A stretch of DNA of 64,000 nucleotides, from contig NZ_PGVH01000056.1 in NCBI RefSeq assembly GCF_004168585.1, forward strand, positions 252,576 to 316,575. The letters run 5' to 3'. Below the pieces are notes generated by a model. It searched no databases, had not been told where the DNA came from, and was given only the letters and a program-made list of their open reading frames with translations. The DNA comes from Shewanella sp. OPT22. Its GTDB lineage: Bacteria; Pseudomonadota; Gammaproteobacteria; Enterobacterales; Shewanellaceae. This document shows positions 17,542-27,198 of the stretch, piece after piece. The translations under genes and the position numbers were made by a program. Within the stretch, counting starts at the first letter, position 1. Each line of letters opens with the position of its first letter.

Positions 17542-18948
17542 TTACGCCGCATCAGTCAGTTTTGTAAGCAGCTTTTTAATGAATCCCCTGCTACAGAGAA
17601 TCATCAAAACTCAGAAAACTCGTCCGGATTAACACTCGAAGTTGTATCGCGAGACAAACATAATATTTCTCGCCGTCAAATCAGTGAGAATGCTTTAAAA
17701 GTTTTATATCGTCTGCATAAATCAGGTTTCAAAGCCTATCTTGTAGGTGGTGGCGTGCGTGATATTCTTTTAGGTTTAAAGCCAAAAGATTTCGATGTTG
17801 TAACCAATGCTAAACCTGAAGAAATTAAACGTTTATTTAGAAACTGTCGCTTAGTTGGTCGCAGATTTCGTTTAGCGCATATTGTCTTTGGGCGCGATGT
17901 TATTGAGGTCGCAACCTTCCGCGGACACCACAACGCAGACAAAAATGCCAATATATCTAAATCAAACTCTGAAGGTCGTCTTCTTCGCGACAACGTTTAC
18001 GGTACGATAGACGAAGATGCAGAACGTCGTGACTTCACCGTAAACGCACTTTATTACGACATCAGTGACTTTTCAATTCGCAGTTATGGCGGTGGATTAA
18101 GAGACTTGAATAATGGTGTGATCCCTATGATCGGTGACCCAGAAACTCGCTACCGTGAAGATCCTGTGCGAATGATTCGAGCGGTTCGTTTTGCTTCAAA
18201 ACTCAACATGAGTATTGATAAAGAAACTGCTCGCCCAATCAAAGCACTAGCACCGCTTTTGCAAGATATTCCTGCTGCAAGAATGTTTGAAGAAGTACTT
18301 AAAATGTTCTTCAGCGGTAAAGCTATCGATAACTATCATTTGATGCAGCAATACGGTTTGTTTGAGCCATTATTTCCTCAAATCACAAAGTCCATGCAAG
18401 ATGATAACGACGACTATTTGAAGAAAATGGTTGAGCAAACACTGCAAAATACTGATGCTCGTATTCGCCAAGAAAAATCCGTGACACCTGCTTTCTTCTA
18501 TGCGGCAATGTTGTGGTACCCATTGCAACAAAAAGCGCAGGATATTGTACTTGAAAGCGGACTTTCACTTTACGACGCTTTTGTCACGGCCATGGCTGAT
18601 GTAATGGAAGAGCAGTGTCGTACTATTGGTATTCCACGTCGATTTAGTACCATCACAAAAGATATTTGGCAATTACAGCTCCGCCTCGAAAAAAATCAAG
18701 GTATGCGTGCATTTAAGCTTATCGAACATCCAAAGTTTAGAGCTGCATACGACTTACTTCAGCTTCGAGGTACAATCGAGTCAGATAACGTTACAACAGT
18801 TGCAAACTGGTGGAAATCCTTTGTAAATACCGACGAAGAAGAGCGTTTACAAATTGCCCGCAAGGCAAATCGAAGTCAGCCTAAACGTAACGGCCAGCGT
18901 CGTAAACGCCGCAGTAAGCCAAAAGCTAAACCACAACAGAATGACTAA
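17539..18948 (+). CDS. pcnB: Poly(A) polymerase I PcnB
   Basis: A class II nucleotidyltransferase of 469 residues that adds poly(A) tails to RNA and promotes decay. The catalytic head has YLVGGGVRDILLGLKPKDFDV with the two metal-binding aspartates (DFD). Following are RNCRLVGRRFRLAH and RRDFTVNALYYD. The C-terminus is a basic tail rich in Lys/Arg (KRNGQRRKRRSKPKAK), as usual for PcnB. A TTG at 17527 is in frame, but the N-terminus LRRISQFCKQLF aligns with the E. coli protein exactly if ATT 17539 is the start. It overlaps folK by 8 bases. Confidence 0.96.
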   Translation: MLRRISQFCKQLFNESPATENHQNSENSSGLTLEVVSRDKHNISRRQISENALKVLYRLHKSGFKAYLVGGGVRDILLGLKPKDFDVVTNAKPEEIKRLFRNCRLVGRRFRLAHIVFGRDVIEVATFRGHHNADKNANISKSNSEGRLLRDNVYGTIDEDAERRDFTVNALYYDISDFSIRSYGGGLRDLNNGVIPMIGDPETRYREDPVRMIRAVRFASKLNMSIDKETARPIKALAPLLQDIPAARMFEEVLKMFFSGKAIDNYHLMQQYGLFEPLFPQITKSMQDDNDDYLKKMVEQTLQNTDARIRQEKSVTPAFFYAAMLWYPLQQKAQDIVLESGLSLYDAFVTAMADVMEEQCRTIGIPRRFSTITKDIWQLQLRLEKNQGMRAFKLIEHPKFRAAYDLLQLRGTIESDNVTTVANWWKSFVNTDEEERLQIARKANRSQPKRNGQRRKRRSKPKAKPQQND

Positions 18949-19438
18949 AGTATTTGTTGCATTAGGTGCTAACCTGCGAGATCCCGTCTCGCAGTTAGAT
19001 AATGCGAGCATGGCGTTAGCACAACTCGCTTCAGCAGATAGCTTAAACGTTTCACCTTACTATGCTTCAGTGCCAATGGGAGACGTTGAGCAACCCGATT
19101 ATGTCAATGCCGTTGCCAGCTTTGAAACCAAGCTTAACCCGATTGAGTTACTTGATGCTCTGCAAGATATTGAGAATCAACAGGGTCGAGTCAGGGAAGT
19201 GCGTTGGGGGCCTAGAACTTTAGATTTAGATATCCTGTTATATGGCAACCAAATTATACAGTCCGAGCGACTGATTATCCCCCACTACGGCATGAAACAA
19301 AGAAGCTTTGTGTTAATCCCTCTACATAATATTGCACCAAATCTCACCTTGCCATGTGGAACGACTGTGGCAAGTCTAATTAACGTTCAAATGAAAAGTG
19401 AATTGCAACAGCTCGACATAGATCGTTGCAGCAACTGA
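18941..19438 (+). CDS. folK: 2-amino-4-hydroxy-6-hydroxymethyldihydropteridine pyrophosphokinase
   Basis: A 165-residue HPPK that transfers pyrophosphate from ATP to the pterin in folate synthesis. The family signatures are visible: [12 protein letters not shown] at the start, then [40 protein letters not shown] (with the paired aspartates in LDLDILL) and [19 protein letters not shown] 18941 overlaps the pcnB stop. A frame extending to 18854 inside pcnB is not needed. The genes pcnB, folK, panB and panC follow each other as in related bacteria. Confidence 0.95.
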   Translation: MTKVFVALGANLRDPVSQLDNASMALAQLASADSLNVSPYYASVPMGDVEQPDYVNAVASFETKLNPIELLDALQDIENQQGRVREVRWGPRTLDLDILLYGNQIIQSERLIIPHYGMKQRSFVLIPLHNIAPNLTLPCGTTVASLINVQMKSELQQLDIDRCSN

Positions 19439-19485
19439 TTAATTCGCTTATAACTTGTTCTCCATTTCATTGGGTTAATATTGTT

Positions 19486-20280
19486 ATGTCAAAAGTCACC
19501 ACTTCGACTCTGTTTAAATTTAAGCAGGAAGGAAAAAAGTTTTCAGCACTTACCGCTTATGATTCAAGCTTTGCGAGTGCATTTGATCAAGAAGGCATTG
19601 ATGTGCTCCTAGTTGGAGACTCATTGGGAATGGTGATTCAAGGCAAAAAAGATACGATTCCAGTATCTGTAGAAGATGTTGCTTACCATGTGCAATGTGT
19701 CAGTAATAGTGTTGAACGTACTCTGTTAATTGCTGATATGCCATTTATGAGTTACGCCACACCCGAGCAAACGATGGAAAACGCAGCGACTCTTATGCGA
19801 GCTGGTGCCAGCATGGTAAAGCTAGAAGGCGGACACTGGTTATTAGAAAGTATTTCCATGCTCACTGAGCGCGGCATTCCAGTTTGTGCTCACTTAGGGT
19901 TAACGCCTCAATCAGTTAATGTTTTTGGCGGCTTTAAAATCCAAGGTCGTGATGAAGAGAATGCTAAACGTATTCTAGAAGAAGCAAAAGCCGTTGAACA
20001 AGCGGGTGCTCAGTTATTAGTACTTGAATGTATTCCAGCTCATTTAGCCAAAACCATTACTGAAGCATTAACGATTCCAGTCATCGGTATTGGTGCAGGG
20101 AAAGATACTGACGGCCAGATACTTGTAATGCATGATATTTTAGGTATTAGCAGTGGCTACATTCCACGCTTCTCTAAAAACTATCTCTCACAAACAGGTG
20201 AAGTACGTTCTGCGGTAAAAGCTTTTATCACTGAAGTCGCAGATGGCAGCTTCCCTGCCGATGAGCACACCTTTAATTAA
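19486..20280 (+). CDS. panB: 3-methyl-2-oxobutanoate hydroxymethyltransferase PanB
   Basis: A 264-residue enzyme that makes ketopantoate from alpha-ketoisovalerate, first step of pantothenate synthesis. Visible motifs: [52 protein letters not shown], and [12 protein letters not shown]. The start ATG 19486 gives the family's normal N-terminus; the 20 upstream codons in frame are not conserved. It lies 47 bases after folK and 48 bases before panC. Confidence 0.96.
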   Translation: MSKVTTSTLFKFKQEGKKFSALTAYDSSFASAFDQEGIDVLLVGDSLGMVIQGKKDTIPVSVEDVAYHVQCVSNSVERTLLIADMPFMSYATPEQTMENAATLMRAGASMVKLEGGHWLLESISMLTERGIPVCAHLGLTPQSVNVFGGFKIQGRDEENAKRILEEAKAVEQAGAQLLVLECIPAHLAKTITEALTIPVIGIGAGKDTDGQILVMHDILGISSGYIPRFSKNYLSQTGEVRSAVKAFITEVADGSFPADEHTFN

Positions 20281-20328
20281 GGTGTGCAAAACCAAGCACA
20301 TCATTTAATGTTTACAGAGTTATCACAC

Positions 20329-21180
20329 ATGAAAGTTACTTCTGAAATCGCAGCCATTCGTCAACAAGTCAGAGAATGGAGAGCTGCTGGTAAAACGGTT
20401 GCATTTGTCCCAACAATGGGTAATTTGCATAAAGGGCACATCTCTTTAGTAACAGAAAGCTTAAAACACGCAGATCATGTTGTTGCGTCTATATTTGTCA
20501 ATCCGATGCAATTTGCAGCCCATGAAGATCTAGGCACGTATCCGAAAACATTGGCTGCTGATCTGGAACAATTATCAGCGGCTGGCACCGAACTTGTTTT
20601 TACACCGACGTCTGAGCAAATGTACCCCAATGGAGCAGAAAACCATACCAAGGTAACGGTTCCAGAAGATGCAATAGGACTGTGTGGTGAAAGCTCAAGT
20701 AGACCTGGCTTTTTTACAGGTGTAGCAACAATAGTTTTGAAGCTATTTAATATTGTTCAGCCCGATATCGCTTGTTTTGGTCGAAAAGATTATCAGCAAC
20801 TGATTATCATTAAAACCATGGTTGATGAACTGGCTTTGCCTATCCGTATCATCGGAGTCGATACTTATCGTGAGCAAAGTGGCTTAGCCATGAGTTCTCG
20901 TAATAATTATTTGAGTAAAGGTGAGCGAGCTCAAGCTGCTGAAATAAAGCGTGTATTAGATGCATCAATTGCCCGTATTCAAGCTGGTGAAACACACAAA
21001 GCTGTACTTGATGATGCAATGGAGTCTATGGCTAAAGCTGGCTTCAACACCGATTACATCATTATTCGTAATGCCAATAACATGCAGCCCGTCACACCTA
21101 ATGATGGCGAGTTAGTCATCTTAGTCGCAGCTTTTCTTGGCACAACACGTTTAATTGATAATCAGTATTTTACCGTTTAA
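20329..21180 (+). CDS. panC: Pantothenate synthetase PanC
   Basis: A 283-residue ATP-dependent ligase joining pantoate and beta-alanine. The motif FVPTMGNLHKGHISLV contains the HxGH adenylation signature, and SIFVNPMQFAAHEDLGTYP, FGRKDYQQL and SGLAMSSRNNYLS follow. Starting from MKVTSEIAAIRQQV at 20329 matches the family N-terminus. A GTG at 20284 would add 15 unaligned residues. It completes the panB-panC pair; panE (ketopantoate reductase) begins at the far right of the window. Confidence 0.96.
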   Translation: MKVTSEIAAIRQQVREWRAAGKTVAFVPTMGNLHKGHISLVTESLKHADHVVASIFVNPMQFAAHEDLGTYPKTLAADLEQLSAAGTELVFTPTSEQMYPNGAENHTKVTVPEDAIGLCGESSSRPGFFTGVATIVLKLFNIVQPDIACFGRKDYQQLIIIKTMVDELALPIRIIGVDTYREQSGLAMSSRNNYLSKGERAQAAEIKRVLDASIARIQAGETHKAVLDDAMESMAKAGFNTDYIIIRNANNMQPVTPNDGELVILVAAFLGTTRLIDNQYFTV

Positions 21181-21203
21181 TATTTGAACTCAGTACATAC
21201 ATT

Positions 21204-21249
21204 CTGTTAATCTAACCATTCATAAATAATGGATTTTTATGATTAACAG
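21204..21249. other. Long inverted repeat between panC and the next gene
   Basis: CTGTTAATC (21204-21212) pairs with GATTAACAG (21241-21249), with an inner pair CCATT/AATGG. It ends 11 bases before the ATG at 21261. It may terminate panC transcripts or structure the leader of the following gene. Confidence 0.5.
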
Positions 21250-21260
21250 GATGTTTCACA

Positions 21261-21749
21261 ATGAATAAGAGCAATTGGCTTTTATTATTAATCTTTCTTT
21301 CATCGCCCACTTTCCCCAGTTCATTTTATAAATGTACTAAAGGTGACAGGGTCGTCTATAGCCAATCCATTTGCCCTCAATCTTTCAAACAGAGTGAAAT
21401 TGCTTACAATAATGGTGTCACTATTGAAAAAGATTCTGACCAAAAAGTAAAAAAAACAGATCCTCTAAAAATACTATTAACGAACACCACCATTCCCCAT
21501 GATAAGTTAATACTGCTGATTTCAGGTGAGATTAAACGTATCAAACAAGAGATCAGGTATAACGATGTTATAAAGGCGAATGAACTTCAAAATTTAGCTC
21601 GAAATCGTTTTTGGCAAGAAACTGAAATTAATGATATTGAATATGAAAAAGACGTTGAAAAACTGAATAAACACTTCGATGAACTCAATAAAGTGAATAA
21701 GCAAACAATAGCTGCACTTGAATCAAGACGGCAACAACTTGAGAAATAA
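21261..21749 (+). CDS. Exported DUF4124-like protein
   Basis: A 162-residue protein with a signal peptide (MNKSNWLLLLIFLSSPTFPSS). The mature start FYKCTKGDRVVYSQSICP matches the short DUF4124 pattern, in which two cysteines flank a beta hairpin. The remainder is a long charged helix, probably coiled coil (residues about 75-160, ending ALESRRQQLEK). This is common among small periplasmic proteins of Shewanella-like bacteria. Function is unknown. AGGATG 13 bases upstream is a plausible ribosome site. Confidence 0.7.
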   Translation: MNKSNWLLLLIFLSSPTFPSSFYKCTKGDRVVYSQSICPQSFKQSEIAYNNGVTIEKDSDQKVKKTDPLKILLTNTTIPHDKLILLISGEIKRIKQEIRYNDVIKANELQNLARNRFWQETEINDIEYEKDVEKLNKHFDELNKVNKQTIAALESRRQQLEK

Positions 21750-22012
21750 TTCACGAAAAATAATTACATATCACCCTTTTCACTTCCATTAAGCCACTCT
21801 AACAAACATTAAAATAACCTTATTTAATCAATAAATTAAAAGTCATAACCAATTAACTTAATTTAATGTAAATTGCATTGAACTTCTCAAATAACTTCAT
21901 TAAAACTAGCTTTCAGAGCCAGTTTCGCTTTTAATTTTTGACCCTGCAGTCAATTAAGAATCGAGAAAGGCCAATAAACTAATAATCAAAGGCTCATAAT
22001 AGAGGTAGTAGT

Positions 22013-22576
22013 ATGATGTTAAAAAAAATAATTTTTGCCACATTAATTGCCAGCGTTTCAGGTTCATGTTTAGCAAACTGGGTTGGCGATGTGAGTTATT
22101 TATCACTTTCTGATTCAAATAGAGTCATTAATGTTCATCGTCACAAAAATGATGTAACACTAGGCGTTTTAGCTCTTTCCGCTGGGTATGAAATTCCACT
22201 TGCAGAAAACTTTACCATCACTCCTGAAGCGCAGTACGGCTTTGGTGTCAAAGATGATACCTTGTACACCGATGACAATGGCACTAAAGATAAAGTCACC
22301 GTTGATGTCGATAAATACTATGGTTTCAATTTAAGAGCGCAATATAATTTTACCCCTCAACTTTATGCGTATGCTCAGCCTCAATACACAAAAATTAAAT
22401 TAGAAGGTAAGCATAAGTCTAACGGTGCTAAAGACTATGGCAGTGAAACTAAGTTCGGCTATGGTGGCGGTGTAGGTTATCAAGTTACGCCACAATTAGC
22501 CGCTAACCTTGGATTTGTAAGGTTCAGCAGTCTAGATGTTGATGGCTGGCAACTTGGTATGAGATACAAATTCTAA
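22013..22576 (+). CDS. Small outer-membrane beta-barrel protein
   Basis: A 187-residue protein with a signal peptide ending SGSCLA-NW. The mature chain consists of alternating amphipathic strands (VTLGVLALSAGYEIPLAENF, YYGFNLRAQYNFTPQLYAYA, FGYGGGVGYQVTPQLAANLG) and ends in aromatic phenylalanine (LGMRYKF), the classic signature for insertion by the Bam machinery. About eight strands fit the length, as in OmpX/OmpW-like or OmpA N-terminal barrels. ATG 22013 lies 7 bases after GAGG; ATG 22016 is also possible. It is a single gene between a 260-base AT-rich leader and a terminator. Confidence 0.82.
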   Translation: MMLKKIIFATLIASVSGSCLANWVGDVSYLSLSDSNRVINVHRHKNDVTLGVLALSAGYEIPLAENFTITPEAQYGFGVKDDTLYTDDNGTKDKVTVDVDKYYGFNLRAQYNFTPQLYAYAQPQYTKIKLEGKHKSNGAKDYGSETKFGYGGGVGYQVTPQLAANLGFVRFSSLDVDGWQLGMRYKF

Positions 22577-22594
22577 TCAAGAATTAAACAAAAT

Positions 22595-22621
22595 AAAAAA
22601 GCACCATTAAGGTGCTTTTTT
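22595..22621. terminator. Bidirectional terminator
   Basis: AAAAAAGCACC and GGTGCTTTTTT around the loop ATTAA, between the outer-membrane protein gene and the convergent L,D-transpeptidase gene. It has A/T runs on both sides and can serve either strand. Confidence 0.92.
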
Positions 22622-22641
22622 ATTAACTGACAGTTTATGAC

Positions 22642-23565
22642 CTAGTTATCTAACCGAACAGGCATTCCATTTCTTTTTTCAAGCATTCGCTTTAACGTCT
22701 CAGAATTCGTTTTTGCATTTGCAATAAAACGCTTCACATTACGATTAAAAGTGAGTGGCGCATCTTCATTAGAATCATACTGAGCTTGATTCTTGGATAG
22801 TGGTTCATGCACTTCTATATATCGATGACCATCAGGTTCGACAGCGACTTTAATCGGCTCATTGATGAATTGGACTCGAGTATGAACAGGGACCTCTTTA
22901 AATAATGCTTCAATGTCATCATTACGTAAACGTACACAGCCATGACTGACACGTAATCCTATTCCGAAATTAGCATTCGTACCGTGTATTGCATAAAGGT
23001 TCCCTACATACAACGCAAACAAGCCCATTGGATTATCTGGTCCTGCTGGCCACACTTTCGGTAGTGTTTCCCCATTAGCTGCATAATCAGCTCTTATACT
23101 AGCTGTGGGCGTCCATGTTGGGTTTGCTTTCTTACGCCAAATTTTTGTTGTCCAATTCTCCGGAGTATCGCGTCCAACCTCGCCAATGCCGATTGGGTAC
23201 ACTTCAACCGTCCCCTTTCCTTTTGGGTAATAGTACAAGCGCATTTCAGCCAAGTTAATAATGATGCCTTTTCGGGGCGCATCTGGCAAAAGTAGCTTAT
23301 GCGGAATGATCAGTTTTGAGCCAGGTCTTGGTAGAAACGGATCAACACCAGGGTTTGCTTGCATTATATTCGTTAAGCCTAACTGAAACTTGGCAGCGAT
23401 ATCTTCGAGTGCGAGTTTTCCTTGAGGAACAACATAGGTTTCGTTTTGACCAACGAGCCGACCGCCATCTTTCGGTATCACATAAGTCAATGCAAATGCT
23501 GACGGAGCTAAAAACAATAAAGGGAGAACTAAAGCAGTCAATCGATTCATAAAATACTTCATCAA
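22642..23565 (-). CDS. L,D-transpeptidase (ErfK/YbiS family) with LysM
   Basis: A 307-residue periplasmic enzyme. It has a signal peptide, a LysM-like peptidoglycan-binding segment (about residues 42-88, [18 protein letters not shown] to GSKLIIP) and a YkuD catalytic domain. The active-site motif is IHGTN...[11 protein letters not shown] with the catalytic cysteine at residue 210. Such enzymes attach the Braun lipoprotein to peptidoglycan or form 3-3 cross-links. I cannot say which reaction this one performs. ATG 23565 is followed by another ATG and by [12 protein letters not shown]; any of the three could be the real start. Confidence 0.92.
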   Translation of the reverse strand: MMKYFMNRLTALVLPLLFLAPSAFALTYVIPKDGGRLVGQNETYVVPQGKLALEDIAAKFQLGLTNIMQANPGVDPFLPRPGSKLIIPHKLLLPDAPRKGIIINLAEMRLYYYPKGKGTVEVYPIGIGEVGRDTPENWTTKIWRKKANPTWTPTASIRADYAANGETLPKVWPAGPDNPMGLFALYVGNLYAIHGTNANFGIGLRVSHGCVRLRNDDIEALFKEVPVHTRVQFINEPIKVAVEPDGHRYIEVHEPLSKNQAQYDSNEDAPLTFNRNVKRFIANAKTNSETLKRMLEKRNGMPVRLDN

Positions 23566-23691
23566 TCCATATATCTATTATCACTTGCTGCATAATAGGC
23601 TAATTTGTTGATGTTGCAAAATTTTGCATTTAGAGTCCTTTGAACATTTGCTACCATTGCCAGTAAATTACTATAAGTAACAACACGTTTA

Positions 23692-24234
23692 ATGAAATCC
23701 AAAAAAATCACGGTCATTGTTGGGTCAAAGAATCCTATCAAAATTAATGCGGTTAAAATGGCACTATCTCAATACTTTCCGTCACATGAAATCATGGCTG
23801 AAGGCATTGACGCTCCATCTTTGGTCGCTGATCAACCAATGACTTCGAACGAAACTCGTGAAGGCGCAGTCAATCGGGTAGCATTCTGTAAGCAACATCA
23901 TCAAGCCAATTTTTATGCCGCGATTGAAGGTGGGGTTGAAAGTACGCCTTACGGTAGTTTCACGTTTGCTTATATTGTTATTGATAATGGTCAGTATCAA
24001 AGTATCAACCGCAGTGCTAGCCTCCCTTTACCAAATTCTGTGTACCTCGCACTTGAAGCGGGAGAAGAGCTTGGTGATGTAATGGATAACTTATTTAACG
24101 AAACGAACGTGAAGCAAAAAGGCGGAGCAATAGGTTTGTTAACTCACCAGCTTGCAACACGTGGCTCTACCTACGAACAAGCAGCACTACTTTGTATGGC
24201 ACCTTTAATGAATGAATCACTCTATGGCAAATAA
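23692..24234 (+). CDS. yjjX: Inosine/xanthosine triphosphatase (YjjX family)
   Basis: A 180-residue NTPase that removes deaminated purine nucleotides. The N-terminus VIVGSKNPIKINAVKMA is characteristic, followed by PSLVADQPMTSNETREGAVNRV and the acidic site YAAIEGGVE. Length is normal for YjjX. It overlaps the next gene by 11 bases and lies 126 bases from the divergent L,D-transpeptidase gene. Confidence 0.92.
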   Translation: MKSKKITVIVGSKNPIKINAVKMALSQYFPSHEIMAEGIDAPSLVADQPMTSNETREGAVNRVAFCKQHHQANFYAAIEGGVESTPYGSFTFAYIVIDNGQYQSINRSASLPLPNSVYLALEAGEELGDVMDNLFNETNVKQKGGAIGLLTHQLATRGSTYEQAALLCMAPLMNESLYGK

Positions 24235-24718
24235 CATCATAATTAGAACATTAACCGCTGCCGATGATGAAATCATCGCGACTATCATTCGCCAAGCATC
24301 CCATGATTTTGGCTTAACGTCAGAAAAAGGCTACGGAGTTTCAGATTTAGTTTCACAGCCTTTGTCATCACTTTATCAACACAACATGAGTAATTATTGG
24401 GTCGTTGAACTTGATGGTGAAATTATCGGTGGAGCTGGTATTGCCCCAATCGAAAATCGAAAAAACATTCAAACTTGTGAGCTTCAAAAAATGTATTTTT
24501 TGAACAAAGCGAGAGGGTTGGGCATTGGAAAAAAGCTATGTCAATTTTGTTTAGAGCAGGCTAAACAACTTGATTACCAGTTATGTTATTTAGAGACCAC
24601 GGCGGTGTTGACTCAAGCTTATCATTTATATAAATCCATAGGGTTTGAAGATATTCATTACCGATTAGGCAATAGTGGTCACGATGATTGTGAAATTATG
24701 ATGATTAAACGATTGTAG
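24224..24718 (+). CDS. GNAT-family N-acetyltransferase
   Basis: A 164-residue acetyltransferase of the GNAT fold. Motif A is seen in LQKMYFLNKARGLGIGKKLCQFC, which has the acetyl-CoA-binding pattern Q/R-x-x-G-x-G/A (RGLGIGK). The C-terminal YHLYKSIGFEDI is motif B. The substrate is unknown. ATG 24224 (MANNIIIRTL) lies inside the end of yjjX; ATG 24212 is in frame and also possible. The overlap suggests translational coupling with yjjX. Confidence 0.88.
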   Translation: MANNIIIRTLTAADDEIIATIIRQASHDFGLTSEKGYGVSDLVSQPLSSLYQHNMSNYWVVELDGEIIGGAGIAPIENRKNIQTCELQKMYFLNKARGLGIGKKLCQFCLEQAKQLDYQLCYLETTAVLTQAYHLYKSIGFEDIHYRLGNSGHDDCEIMMIKRL

Positions 24719-24751
24719 GTGCCGCTTGGTGTACACGTATTTGAGTTATTT

Positions 24752-25861
24752 TTATACATCAGTACAAGCTGGAAAACTTGTTAATTGTTCAAAATCCTTT
24801 GTACAGAATGCTTTCAGTTCAGTGATAGAACAAGAAAGCTTAAGCGCAACCTTCTTAATATCGTCCATTCCTGTTGCTGGATTTTGGCTTAAGAGCTTTA
24901 TCAATTCAAAAGCTAAAAATGCAGAATATCTACTACAGTTATTCCTATCACGAATCGACTGCAAGCCGCAATATACAGTATCAAAGCCTCCTGAATCTTC
25001 CTTTCCTCTTCGAGTATTAAACACTTTAATACCACTAGAATGTGTAACGACTAATACAGTATGATCTTCTTTAGTGAATCCTCGCTCTCTTATACCTAAA
25101 AGATAAAAACCAAATGAATGTCGATTTGAGCTCATATGTTCATGGTATTTATCTAAAATAACGGCTCTAATATTTTTCTGTTCATAACCTTCAGCATTTG
25201 CTTCATTAATCAACAAAAATCTAGATTTAACTAAACTATTGTCTTGTTCAACTTTTGCTGACAACCAATCTATCATCGCTTTGGCTGAAATTTGAGACTG
25301 TAAATCAGAAACACTCACAGTGCCCTTTTGGTTAAAAGCACTTGCCTCGGCTTTTTCATTATACTCAACCGTTTCGCTACTACCTATTTGCAAAAGGGGA
25401 TGACCACCTTCAGAAATCCTTGCTACTTCAACGATGTCTTCATCACCGAATAGGGCTGGCTCATTACTAACACTGCCATCAAGCTCAGTTGTAATGCTAT
25501 GAGTATGTGTTTCTTTTTTTATTCCGGTAGAAAAGTTTGTCTGCGCATGCTTTCTAATTAGATAGTCTTTAACGAGAGCGCTCGCTTGCTTAATTGCTGA
25601 TATAAATTTACTTTTCCTTATTATTTCAACTGTCTCAGAGTCATTCTCTTCCATCGGATTTAAGAAACCAGAGAGTGTGCAGTTTATTGTGCTACTCTCA
25701 ACCTCTACCTTAAGTTCATATTTCCTTGCCCAAACATCTGGGCAATTAACAGCATATATATTAATGTAAAAAAGCTGTTCTTTTAGCTGCAACTCTTCAA
25801 GCTGTTTAAAGCCTTCAAAGTCTATTGTTTTATAATCATAAAACATTGCTAATTGGAGCAT
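24752..25861 (-). CDS. Putative clan-CE (YopJ/Ulp-like) cysteine peptidase
   Basis: A 369-residue protein without signal peptide and with no recognised family by eye. The C-terminal third has H267 (DHTVLVV), N282 (GIKVFN), Q301 (GLQS) and C309 (NNCSRYSAFLAFEL). The order His-Asn/Asp-Gln-Cys, the spacings (15, 19 and 8 residues) and the hydrophobic helix after the cysteine match the arrangement in clan CE peptidases such as YopJ, SseL and Ulp1. These are often effectors acting on host ubiquitin, SUMO or kinases. The N-terminal 190 residues are unknown, with a polar linker. Convergent with the GNAT gene. The peptidase call is inference from motif geometry only. Confidence 0.5.
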   Translation of the reverse strand: MLQLAMFYDYKTIDFEGFKQLEELQLKEQLFYINIYAVNCPDVWARKYELKVEVESSTINCTLSGFLNPMEENDSETVEIIRKSKFISAIKQASALVKDYLIRKHAQTNFSTGIKKETHTHSITTELDGSVSNEPALFGDEDIVEVARISEGGHPLLQIGSSETVEYNEKAEASAFNQKGTVSVSDLQSQISAKAMIDWLSAKVEQDNSLVKSRFLLINEANAEGYEQKNIRAVILDKYHEHMSSNRHSFGFYLLGIRERGFTKEDHTVLVVTHSSGIKVFNTRRGKEDSGGFDTVYCGLQSIRDRNNCSRYSAFLAFELIKLLSQNPATGMDDIKKVALKLSCSITELKAFCTKDFEQLTSFPACTDV

Positions 25862-26068
25862 ACTCCTCCCAACAAGGTCATTCTGTTGTTAATAACAATA
25901 ACTTAAAGCCACTTAAAAATCACAAAACAAAATAATACTTAATTTAAAGTTAATTAGTAGAGACTAAATTATAGAGATCATCTTAGCAATTCAATCACTA
26001 AATTTAATTTGTTTATCACTAGATTAAAGAGTATAAAAAAGAAACAACTCGATAATTCTTGATTAGCT

Positions 26069-27112
26069 TTGATTAAATCACGACTTGCCAACTCCTCTTT
26101 AGAGGTCAGTAAACTTTGCCTAGGTACAATGACGTGGGGTGAGCAGAACACACAAAATGAAGCGTTTTCACAACTTGACTTAGCGCTCGAACACGGCATT
26201 AACTTTATTGATACGGCTGAACTCTACCCTGTTCCTCCCAAAGCTGAAACTCAAGGCTATACCGAAGAGATCCTCGGAAACTACCTAAAAAGTTCAGGCA
26301 ATCGTGATAAATTCGTTATAGCGACAAAAGTTGCTCCTCCAGGGCCTGGTATCGACTATATTCGACCGAATATGGCACTAGACTGGAATAACATTCATCA
26401 AGCAGTTGATGCCTCTTTGGCACGACTACAAACGGATGCAATCGATCTTTATCAGGTCCACTGGCCTCAAAGAGACAACAATCGTTTTGGAGCGCTCAAC
26501 TATCAGGCTGGAACTCAACAGAACACAACACCAATTATTGAGACGCTAGAAGCACTTGCAGATGTCATTAAACAGGGAAAAGTGAGATACATCGGTATTT
26601 CAAATGAAACACCTTGGGGAATGATGAAATACCTCCAATTGGCAGAGAAGCATGATTTACCCAAAATCGTCAGTATCCAAAATCCATATAACTTATTAAA
26701 TAGAAGCTATGAAGTAGGCTTGAGTGAGATATCACATCGTGAAAACATAGGTTTACTCGCTTATTCTCCATTAGCATTTGGCGTACTCACAGGAAAATAT
26801 CAAACCAAACCATGGCCAGAGAACTCAAGGTTAGCTTTATTCGAGCGTTTTGATCATCGTTATACGTCATCAAAAAATGCCAATAATGCAGTCCAAGCCT
26901 ATGTCGACTTAGCAAAGGAATTCGATTTATCTCCAGTACACCTAGCTTTGGCATTTGTAAGTCAACAACAATTCGTCGCCAGTAACATAATTGGTGCAAC
27001 GAACTTGACTCAGCTTAAAGAGAACATTAGCAGTGCTGAAGTTGTTTTGTCTGATGAAGTGATGAGTCGTCTAGAGGAAATTGGCAATACATACCGGATT
27101 CCGTGTCCATAA
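26069..27112 (+). CDS. tas: Tas-like aldo/keto reductase
   Basis: A 347-residue NADPH-dependent aldo/keto reductase very similar in layout to E. coli Tas: SSLEVSKLCLGTMTWGEQN, then FIDTAELYPVPPKAETQGYTEE, LYQVHWPQRDNNRFG, VRYIGISNETPWGMMKYL and VSIQNPYNLLNRSYEVGL. Catalytic Asp, Tyr, Lys and His are in these motifs (DTAELYP, ATKV, VHW). The start is TTG at 26069; no ATG lies at the family's N-terminus and the ribosome site is weak, so expression may be low. Physiological substrate unknown. Confidence 0.9.
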   Translation: MIKSRLANSSLEVSKLCLGTMTWGEQNTQNEAFSQLDLALEHGINFIDTAELYPVPPKAETQGYTEEILGNYLKSSGNRDKFVIATKVAPPGPGIDYIRPNMALDWNNIHQAVDASLARLQTDAIDLYQVHWPQRDNNRFGALNYQAGTQQNTTPIIETLEALADVIKQGKVRYIGISNETPWGMMKYLQLAEKHDLPKIVSIQNPYNLLNRSYEVGLSEISHRENIGLLAYSPLAFGVLTGKYQTKPWPENSRLALFERFDHRYTSSKNANNAVQAYVDLAKEFDLSPVHLALAFVSQQQFVASNIIGATNLTQLKENISSAEVVLSDEVMSRLEEIGNTYRIPCP

Positions 27113-27198
27113 GAGTGCTACCGTTAAAATATCAGCTAAACTTGCAAAAACTTTTATTTTGCAACAAGATCGGCCTCCGATTTTAGTGATACTGAATA

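Noticed and set aside
24726-25064. Plus-strand frame after the GNAT gene
   Set aside because: Lies opposite the C-terminal coding part of the putative peptidase, which has better motif support.
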